From positions 1 through 18,905 of the forward strand of contig DAOUAM010000113.1 in assembly GCA_034433305.1 (NCBI GenBank): a DNA stretch of 18,905 bases, read 5' to 3'. Below the pieces are notes generated by a model that searched no databases, was not told the origin of the DNA, and saw only the letters and a program-made list of their open reading frames with translations. Positions 13,499 to 18,905 of the stretch are shown here, piece by piece. Both the position numbers and the translations under genes were made by a program. Source of the DNA: DAOUAM01 sp034433305. GTDB taxonomy: Bacteria; Chloroflexota; Dehalococcoidia; Lucifugimonadales; DAOUAM01. Each line of letters begins with the position of its first letter. The stretch's first letter is position 1.

Positions 13499-14302
13499 CT
13501 AGGGCCTGTGCCAGCCGGAGGCGATGGCCTCGGCCTCGGTGCAGAACCAGCGGTCGCCACGGGCCTCGTCCACCAGCGTGGCGGAGTACAGGGGGTCTCC
13601 GGGGACGTAGTAGGTATGCCCCTCCGGGCCTGCCTTGCCTTTGATGGCAGGCGTGGCCGTGTCGGAGAAGTCGCAAATCGCCGCGCCGCCGGCATCTGGC
13701 GGTGGGGGCAGGGTCCCGAAGCCAAACTCAGGGATGGGGCTGCCCGATGCTGGCGCGCCACCGCCAGGGGTCTGCCATATGCCGCGCATGGCGGCCCTGG
13801 CCTGCTCCTGGGCCAGCAGGAACTCAGACTGGTACTTGAACCCGGGCGGATAGGAAGCCACGGCGGCGTAGCCGTTGACCAGTAGCGCCTTGTTGACCAT
13901 CTCGCCCTGGACGTATACATAGCGCAGCAGCCGGCCCGCCTGGTCGGCCTCCAGGGTGTCCTTCTCCAGCGATACAGTCTCGCCCTCCACCGCGAAGCGG
14001 TTGAACTCCAGGGCGCGCTGGGCTGCCGCATCGGGGATGTCTACGCCGAGATAGCGCACGCGATACACCTGGCCTTCCACCTGGACATCCACGGTGGCGC
14101 CATCCAGCACCTCGACTACCCTGGCGCTGGCAAAGCCACCATCGCCCTGGGCCGACACCGTATGCCCCTCCGAGGGGCCTGCCCTCCCCTGCCCTTCAGG
14201 GACGCAGGCCACAGAAAGGGCCAACGCCAGGGCGGCCAGCGCCCACGGCAGGGCTACCGAGTATGTATGTTGCACATGGCCCATAAGTCGCTGCGTGGGC
14301 AA
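13499..14302 (-). CDS. SNase-fold (thermonuclease-like) lipoprotein with sunset-type C-terminus, degenerate active site
   Basis: 267 aa. A signal peptide with lipobox LSVAC (Cys33) predicts an outer-face lipoprotein. Residues about 58-176 match the staphylococcal nuclease fold: Arg83, Asp88 and Arg124 correspond to Arg35, Asp40 and Arg87 of the staphylococcal enzyme. However, the usual DGDT is DGAT (Ala69 in place of calcium ligand Asp21), and Glu43 is replaced by Asp91 (GVDIPD). Catalysis is therefore doubtful. A Pro-rich linker leads to a C-terminal domain (209-267: IKGKAGPEGHTYYVPGDPLY...WFCTEAEAIASGW) of the sunset type, often joined to SNases in cyanobacteria and Chloroflexota. The start is TTG at 14302 with GGAAGGGGG about 5 nt upstream; the ATG at 14284 also gives a good signal peptide but has no ribosome site. 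Confidence 0.88.
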   Translation of the reverse strand: MPTQRLMGHVQHTYSVALPWALAALALALSVACVPEGQGRAGPSEGHTVSAQGDGGFASARVVEVLDGATVDVQVEGQVYRVRYLGVDIPDAAAQRALEFNRFAVEGETVSLEKDTLEADQAGRLLRYVYVQGEMVNKALLVNGYAAVASYPPGFKYQSEFLLAQEQARAAMRGIWQTPGGGAPASGSPIPEFGFGTLPPPPDAGGAAICDFSDTATPAIKGKAGPEGHTYYVPGDPLYSATLVDEARGDRWFCTEAEAIASGWHRP

Positions 14303-14319
14303 TCAGGCCCCCTTCCTGG

Positions 14320-14368
14320 CCTTCCCCCGCAGGGGGAAGGGAGGCTTCTCGCCCCCTCTGGGGGAGAG
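14320..14368. repeat. two adjacent GC-rich palindromes between genes
   Basis: The first is CCTTCCCCC-GCA-GGGGGAAGG (14320-14340), a perfect 9-bp stem. The second is CTCGCCCCC-TCT-GGGGGAGAG (14348-14368), a 9-bp stem with one internal mismatch. They lie in the 129-nt gap between the Ig-repeat gene and the SNase-like gene. They resemble the dispersed CCCTCTCCCC...GGGGAGAGGG intergenic repeats seen in many high-GC bacteria. They lack a U-tract but could attenuate or stabilise the message. Confidence 0.6.
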
Positions 14369-14431
14369 CCAGAGAGGAGGCTGGCCATGCCCGCATACCG
14401 GCCCAACGCTATTATGCATTATGGGTCGGGC

Positions 14432-16153
14432 CTATCGGGGCACGGTCTGGACGACCTCGGCACGGATAGCGTCCTGGTACATGCCCGGCGCGTCGCCAGC
14501 GGTGAAGTTGCCGAAGGCGTCTATGGTGCCGATCCTGCTGTCGGACACACTCCAGTGGACCACCAGACCGGGCAGGGCCACGCCGTTCTCGTCCCTGCCC
14601 AGGATGCTGAAGTGGATGGTCCGCCCGGGCGCGATGGCCGCCAGGGCCGGCTGTACCTCTAGCTGCGACAGCACGCCGGTAATGACCACGTCCACCAGCG
14701 TGGTCTGGGCTATGACCTCCTGGCCGAGCCTCTGGCGCGCGGTGACCTGCACCGCGTCGGGGTAAATGCCCGGGCTGCCGGTGGCCAGGAACCTGCCCAG
14801 GTTGTCCACCTGGCCTACCTCCGACTTCAGCATCTCCCATGTCAGCTCCACGCCATCGGCGGGGTCGCCCATCTCGTCCACGGCCTGGGCTACCAGCAGC
14901 GCCCGGTCGCCGGGGCCGATTATGAGGGAGTCTGGCAGCACCCAGAGGGTGTCCAGGCGGCCCGAGACGCGCTTTTCCCGCACCACGACGGAAGCGAAGT
15001 CCACGGCCCGCAGGAAACCCTGCTCCCCTGGCACAATGGCCTCCACCTTTACGGCCTCGGTGTAAATGCCCGGCCTGTCCCCGGCGACAAACAGGCCACT
15101 GCCATTCACCGCGCCGGCGCTGGCGTCGGCGACGCTCCAGCGGAACTGGGCGCGGTCCACCAGCTCGCCAAGGCCATTCAGCGCCACGGCCCTTAGCTGG
15201 AGGCGGTCACCCGGCTCCAGGTAGAAGCGCTGGGGCAGCACCTGCACATCCAGGAAGTCATCGGCCTCGGGCGCGTGGATGACCTCCACGTCCGTGGTGG
15301 ACGACACGCTGCTCCCGTCCCATATGGCGGTTACCTTGATGGCGTCTTTGTAGGTGCCCTCCCTACCCTCGACGGTAAGGTAGCCTATGGAGTTGAGCCT
15401 GCCCAGGGACGGGTCGTTGAGCTGCCAGACGAAGCTCACGCCGGGGATAAGATGGCCGTCCTCGTCGAAGCCTGCGGCGCGGAGCTGGAATATCTGGCCC
15501 GTGAGCACCCTGGGATTGCCGGGGTATATGGTCACGCTGGACAGCCTGGACTCCTCCTGCTCGCCCACGATGGTCACGGTGGCCGCCGCGCTGGCGTACT
15601 GGATGCCGTAGGTGGTGTTGAGCACGCCGGTCACCGCCACGGCATCCTTGAAGACACCGGGGACGCGGCCGGCGCGGAACCTGCCGTCCCTGCTTATGAC
15701 GCCTGCCCGTGGGTCCACACCTGACCAGACGAACTCCACGTCCTGGAGGGGCCGCCCGGCAGCATCGAAGGCCTCGGCGGCAAGGGTGACCGTCTCGCCC
15801 CTGTCCACCACAACGGCGGCGGGGGAAATGCTTATGCGCTGGATTCGCTCAGGCTCCTCCATGTCCGAGGTGATGAGCACCGAGGCGGTAGTGTGCCTGG
15901 TGATGGTCACGGCCGGCGGCGAGTTGGCCGCCAGCGCCTGCTCGGTGGGTATGCCCGAGGAGCAGCCCAGGGCCGCCAGCAGGCACAGGCCTGCCGTCAG
16001 CCAGGGCAGCGCCCGGCCCCAGGCGTGCAGTCCCCGCAGGAGTCGCCGGGAGCTACGGAGGGAGTCCACGTGGGCCTTGGGGCCGCCCTGTGCGCGGCCG
16101 CGCCCGGGGGCGCCATGATGGCTAGCCAGGGGCATCGCGGGTAAGCTGGACAT
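14432..16153 (-). CDS. lipoprotein with five Ig-like (bacterial Big-type) repeats
   Basis: 573 aa. A signal peptide with lipobox ALGC (Cys64) implies surface anchoring. The mature part is five tandem repeats of about 95-100 aa at roughly 104-197, 204-293, 301-393, 401-491 and 497-573. Each has a D-x-x-G turn, a W core residue and a closing PGxYxDAVxVxA motif (165, 265, 361, 461, 556). The fifth repeat stops after that motif (QTVPR) and lacks the last strand present in the other four. A structural or adhesive role is likely; no enzyme motif is seen. The ATG at 16153 lies inside the DUF4012 gene (32-bp overlap). A GTG at 16069 would give a normal-length signal peptide (DSLRSSRRLLRGL then the hydrophobic core) and may be the true start. 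Confidence 0.87.
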   Translation of the reverse strand: MSSLPAMPLASHHGAPGRGRAQGGPKAHVDSLRSSRRLLRGLHAWGRALPWLTAGLCLLAALGCSSGIPTEQALAANSPPAVTITRHTTASVLITSDMEEPERIQRISISPAAVVVDRGETVTLAAEAFDAAGRPLQDVEFVWSGVDPRAGVISRDGRFRAGRVPGVFKDAVAVTGVLNTTYGIQYASAAATVTIVGEQEESRLSSVTIYPGNPRVLTGQIFQLRAAGFDEDGHLIPGVSFVWQLNDPSLGRLNSIGYLTVEGREGTYKDAIKVTAIWDGSSVSSTTDVEVIHAPEADDFLDVQVLPQRFYLEPGDRLQLRAVALNGLGELVDRAQFRWSVADASAGAVNGSGLFVAGDRPGIYTEAVKVEAIVPGEQGFLRAVDFASVVVREKRVSGRLDTLWVLPDSLIIGPGDRALLVAQAVDEMGDPADGVELTWEMLKSEVGQVDNLGRFLATGSPGIYPDAVQVTARQRLGQEVIAQTTLVDVVITGVLSQLEVQPALAAIAPGRTIHFSILGRDENGVALPGLVVHWSVSDSRIGTIDAFGNFTAGDAPGMYQDAIRAEVVQTVPR

Positions 16154-18680
16154 CTAGCACTGTATCCTCTGTCAGTCGAAATGCGAAGCTGGCGCGCTGG
16201 CCTTGCAGCCGCGCCACAGGCATGGAGGCGGACGCAAGCCGGTAGCCTTCCGGTAACACCAGCTCCACCGATACCTCCCGCTGTGGCACGCCCGGCTGCT
16301 TCTGAATGAGCAACTGGTAACGGAGTCCTTCGGCGTCACGCTGCACCACCGCTGAGGGCAGGTCGTACACCAGGGTTATCTCGGCCCGCTCCCCCGCCGG
16401 CAGCACGCTCAGCCCGGAGAACACGGCCTTGCCGTAGGTGGAGGAGATGCCGCCGGTGTCCTGGCCTGGCACTCCCCTGCCCGTGTCCACCGCCACGCTG
16501 TACTGCGGCAGGGGCAGCGGCGTGCTGCTCAGCAGCCTCGCCCCCTGTGGGATATAAACACGGAGGAAGTCCCAGTAACAGGCGTTCTTCAACTGGCTGT
16601 AGTTGGTGCCACGGTTGAGCCACTGAGGATCGCAGCCCAGGGAGCCAAGGCCGCTGTGGTTGACGTAGCCCAGGGTCAGGGTGGCCCTGGGCGCCTCCCT
16701 GCCCAGGTCCACCTCGTAGCTTACGAGCCGCTGGATGTTGCGGTCCACCTTGCTCCAGCCGACGTTGGAGTCCACCGGGTACAAGTAGTCGCCCTGGGAC
16801 TGGCGCACGCCGCCGTCCCAGCCGCGCCTTTGCAGCACCTGCTGTAGCTCCGGGTCGTCGAAGTACACCAGCGTGTCCCGCGCGGCCAGGGTGTCATGGA
16901 TGGCGGCGGCTAGCCTGAGCATGGAGGGCACGGAGGCGGAGGCGTCCAGGCCCTCCAGCAGGCCCTGGAGCGCCAGGTCCATGTAGGCCCGGCCGTAGCG
17001 GTCCGTGTTCTGCTCCAGGGACGGCAGCAGGTTGCGGACGTTAAGCTCGTCGCCCGAAGGGGAGGATATGCTGCCCAGGGCCTCCAGCAGGCGCAGCAGC
17101 GTCCACTGGTTGATGGCGATGACACCGTCCACGTCCACCCGCTGGCCCAGCCTGAAAAGGTCCTGGGCGCTGCGGGCGGTGGTGGGGAAGTCCGGCTCCC
17201 AGGAGACGTCGCGGAGGAGCCATACCCAGGCGTTCATATGCTCCTCCAGGCCAGGCGGGGCCTTGGGGTACAGCTCCAGCCGCTCCCAGTCGTCCACCCT
17301 GACGCTGTCGTGGTACTGGATGTCCGCCAGGCGCCCGCCCTGGAAGGTGACCAGCCAGAGGGAGGACACGAAGCCGCCGGTGGCGCGCAGCTCGTCCGAG
17401 GAGTGGCCCAGCACCAGGTAGCGCCGTGCCGAGTCGGCGCCCACCAGCTCCGGCCCCAGGGGGGCCAGGTCGCGCACCAGCACAAGCCCGGCGTGGAGCG
17501 AGTCCACTAGCTCCTGGAGCCGCGCCAGCCCTGGCGTCGGGCCTTCGCCGCCCTCGGCCTCCTGGGCCTGCGCCAGCGCCCGCTGGGCCTCCTGGATATG
17601 CGAGATGGCCTCGTCCATCTCGCCCTGGTGCAGGGCAAAGGCGTCCAGGATGTCCAGGAGCCTGCCACTGGTCAATAGCCCGCCCTCGGCACCCTGGCTG
17701 GCCTTCAGGACTGGCTCCAGCGCGGCCAGGCTGGCACCGGCTGCCCTGGACAGGGAGTGGAGACCCTGGAGGACCATCTGAAGGGACTCCAGCCGGGGGA
17801 GCAGGCGCGAGGTCTCCTCACTGGCCGCGGCCAGGTCGGCCACCTGGCGGGCCTTGAAGATGGCCAGGGTGGCGTGCTGCTGGGCCTGGGCCAGCCGGTC
17901 CCTGCCATCGGCCATCGGCGGCGTCTGGCCCTGCCCATCCACGACAAGCTGCCCCACGAAGGGCTGCAACTGCCCGGCGATGTCGGCGACTTCTACCAGC
18001 ACCTCCGCCAGCCCCTGCCCCACCCTGGATGCTGCCGCCATGCTGGCCTCGGCCTCGGCAAGCCGTGCCCTGGCCTCCCGGACGTCGGGAGGCTGAAGGG
18101 CCACGGCGAAGCGCCTCCCTGCCCTGCTGGCGTTGTCTACCTCCAGCGACGCCCGGCCATAGGCGGTCGCCAGCCTCTCGGCCCTGCTCTTCACGACCGA
18201 TGAAGGCATGCTGGCGGCGCCGCTGACGGAAAGCAGCGCCTGGGCATCGTAGTAGGCGCCCAGGAGGTCCGAAGAGGCTTGCAGCAGGGCCGAAGCCGCC
18301 CGCAAGTCGCTGTCCGCCCGCTCCACCTGCGCAGCCGAGGCGGAAAGCTCGTGGCGGGCCAGCGGGAGCCAGGACAGGGCCGGCGCGAGACGCCTGGCCC
18401 AGCGCGCCCAGCCAACGGCCAGCGCGACGCCTTCTCGTACCTGGACGACCTGCTGCTCCAGGTCCCGCAAGCCGGACGTATCGCCAGCCAGTAGCTGGCC
18501 GGTAGGTAGCTGCTGTAGCTGCGCGGCCCTGGCCCCGGCCAGGTACAGGGCCGGGACGACATCGGCGGCAGCACGCCAGCCGCCGATTCCCAGGGCCAGC
18601 AGTGCTACCGCGATGCTGCCTGCCCACAGGGGCCTGTGGTGCCGCGTTGCCGCTCGCCGGATGTGGCGGAGGATAATCAT
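16122..18680 (-). CDS. DUF4012 domain membrane protein
   Basis: 852 aa. One N-terminal membrane segment (about 19-38) follows a basic cytoplasmic start, so most of the protein should lie outside the membrane. Residues 50-400 are Ala/Leu/Gln-rich and probably alpha-helical or coiled. The DUF4012 core covers about 415-770, with the family hallmarks HSSDELRATGGF (426-437), DVSWEPDFPTTA (491-502), DVDGVIAINQ (515-524) and VGWSKVDRNIQ (640-650). The C-terminus (760-850) is beta-rich. The biochemical role of the family is unknown; it is common in Chloroflexota and Actinobacteria, often near envelope polysaccharide genes. It overlaps the Ig-repeat lipoprotein gene by 32 bp, implying coupled expression. 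The ribosome site is weak (GCGAAG). It is separated from groEL by a terminator. Confidence 0.93.
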   Translation of the reverse strand: MIILRHIRRAATRHHRPLWAGSIAVALLALGIGGWRAAADVVPALYLAGARAAQLQQLPTGQLLAGDTSGLRDLEQQVVQVREGVALAVGWARWARRLAPALSWLPLARHELSASAAQVERADSDLRAASALLQASSDLLGAYYDAQALLSVSGAASMPSSVVKSRAERLATAYGRASLEVDNASRAGRRFAVALQPPDVREARARLAEAEASMAAASRVGQGLAEVLVEVADIAGQLQPFVGQLVVDGQGQTPPMADGRDRLAQAQQHATLAIFKARQVADLAAASEETSRLLPRLESLQMVLQGLHSLSRAAGASLAALEPVLKASQGAEGGLLTSGRLLDILDAFALHQGEMDEAISHIQEAQRALAQAQEAEGGEGPTPGLARLQELVDSLHAGLVLVRDLAPLGPELVGADSARRYLVLGHSSDELRATGGFVSSLWLVTFQGGRLADIQYHDSVRVDDWERLELYPKAPPGLEEHMNAWVWLLRDVSWEPDFPTTARSAQDLFRLGQRVDVDGVIAINQWTLLRLLEALGSISSPSGDELNVRNLLPSLEQNTDRYGRAYMDLALQGLLEGLDASASVPSMLRLAAAIHDTLAARDTLVYFDDPELQQVLQRRGWDGGVRQSQGDYLYPVDSNVGWSKVDRNIQRLVSYEVDLGREAPRATLTLGYVNHSGLGSLGCDPQWLNRGTNYSQLKNACYWDFLRVYIPQGARLLSSTPLPLPQYSVAVDTGRGVPGQDTGGISSTYGKAVFSGLSVLPAGERAEITLVYDLPSAVVQRDAEGLRYQLLIQKQPGVPQREVSVELVLPEGYRLASASMPVARLQGQRASFAFRLTEDTVLDVQLTRDAPG

Positions 18681-18712
18681 GACTTCGCGTCCGGGCCGGA
18701 TGCCCTTTGTGG

Positions 18713-18741
18713 TCTATATAAACGGCCCTGCGGCCGGCCAA
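18713..18741 (-). promoter_or_regulatory. candidate promoter of the DUF4012 gene
   Basis: On the minus strand, TTGGCC (18736-18741) and TATAGA (18713-18718) are 17 nt apart, which puts the start near 18706, about 25 nt before the ATG at 18680. The pair lies directly after the groEL terminator. The -35 match is only moderate. Confidence 0.42.
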
Positions 18742-18747
18742 TCCCAC

Positions 18748-18778
18748 AAAAAAAGAGGCCCCGGACAACCGGGGCCTC
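18748..18778 (-). terminator. intrinsic terminator of groEL
   Basis: Reading the minus strand, GAGGCCCCGG-TTGT-CCGGGGCCTC is a perfect 10-bp stem with a 4-nt loop, followed at once by seven Ts (18754-18748). It lies about 50 nt after the groEL stop codon. Confidence 0.93.
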
Positions 18779-18828
18779 CTGTGCTTTACCGCCATTACCG
18801 GGACAGGGGGCGGCACCCCCGCCCTGGC

Positions 18829-18905
18829 CTAGTAGTCCATGGGAGGCGCAGGCGGCGTGGCTGGCTCCTTCTCCTTCACGTCCGTTATCAACGACTCCGT
18901 GGTCA
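18829..18905 (-). CDS. groEL: GroEL chaperonin, C-terminal end only
   Basis: The last 24 codons are in the window: TTESLITDVKEKEP followed by ATPPAPPMDY and TAG. This matches the conserved GroEL ending (TTE-A/S-L-I-T-D then a variable tail). The tail is Pro/Ala-rich and ends MDY instead of the Gly-Gly-Met repeats of proteobacterial GroEL, as in many Chloroflexota and other Gram-positive-like lineages. The gene extends beyond the right edge. GroEL is the cytoplasmic 60-kDa folding chaperonin. Confidence 0.88.
   Translation of the reverse strand, partial: TTESLITDVKEKEPATPPAPPMDY

Noticed and set aside
14320..14368. CRISPR array
   Set aside because: Only two different palindromes with no regular repeat-spacer pattern and no cas genes nearby.

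Overview
The window is high-GC bacterial DNA and reads best as a Chloroflexota (Dehalococcoidia-like) chromosome. That placement is inferred from the gene content: a DUF4012 membrane protein beside groEL, a stand-alone SARP/BTAD regulator, an SNase lipoprotein with a sunset-type C-terminus, an Ig-repeat lipoprotein, and frequent GTG/TTG starts. No rRNA or other decisive marker is present. Almost every gene is on the minus strand, so transcription runs from high to low coordinates.

Right part (12.1-18.9 kb) is housekeeping and envelope. The groEL 3' end enters from the right edge and stops at a strong intrinsic terminator. A possible new promoter then starts a minus-strand series: DUF4012 membrane protein, an overlapping five-repeat Ig-like lipoprotein, an SNase-fold lipoprotein with a degenerate active site, and a metallo-beta-lactamase-fold hydrolase. 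Two GC-rich palindromes lie between the Ig and SNase genes. A small plus-strand gene converges on the hydrolase gene with a 7-bp overlap. A tRNA-Met(CAU)/tRNA-Val(CAC) pair follows, behind a near-consensus promoter.

Middle (10.6-11.93 kb) is about 1.3 kb without a convincing gene. It holds a hairpin-forming inverted repeat and what looks like the worn 3' end of an IS5-type transposase gene. It separates the conserved right part from an accessory-looking left part.

Left part (0.03-10.6 kb) is the most interesting. A SARP/BTAD regulator is followed by a possible leaderless 74-aa ORF and then three very large genes (833, 1129 and 1029 aa) in a tight operon. Both internal gaps are exactly 18 nt and each gene has a good Shine-Dalgarno sequence. 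The first two proteins match no family I recognise, but they share an N-terminal architecture and are probably diverged paralogues. The third fuses an intact subtilisin/kexin-type S8 protease to an intact M15 metallopeptidase domain, with a duplicated beta-rich module around the M15 domain. None of the three has a visible signal peptide or membrane segment. I propose this as an undescribed SARP-linked cassette: two large structural or adhesive partners plus a two-activity peptidase. The function is unknown.
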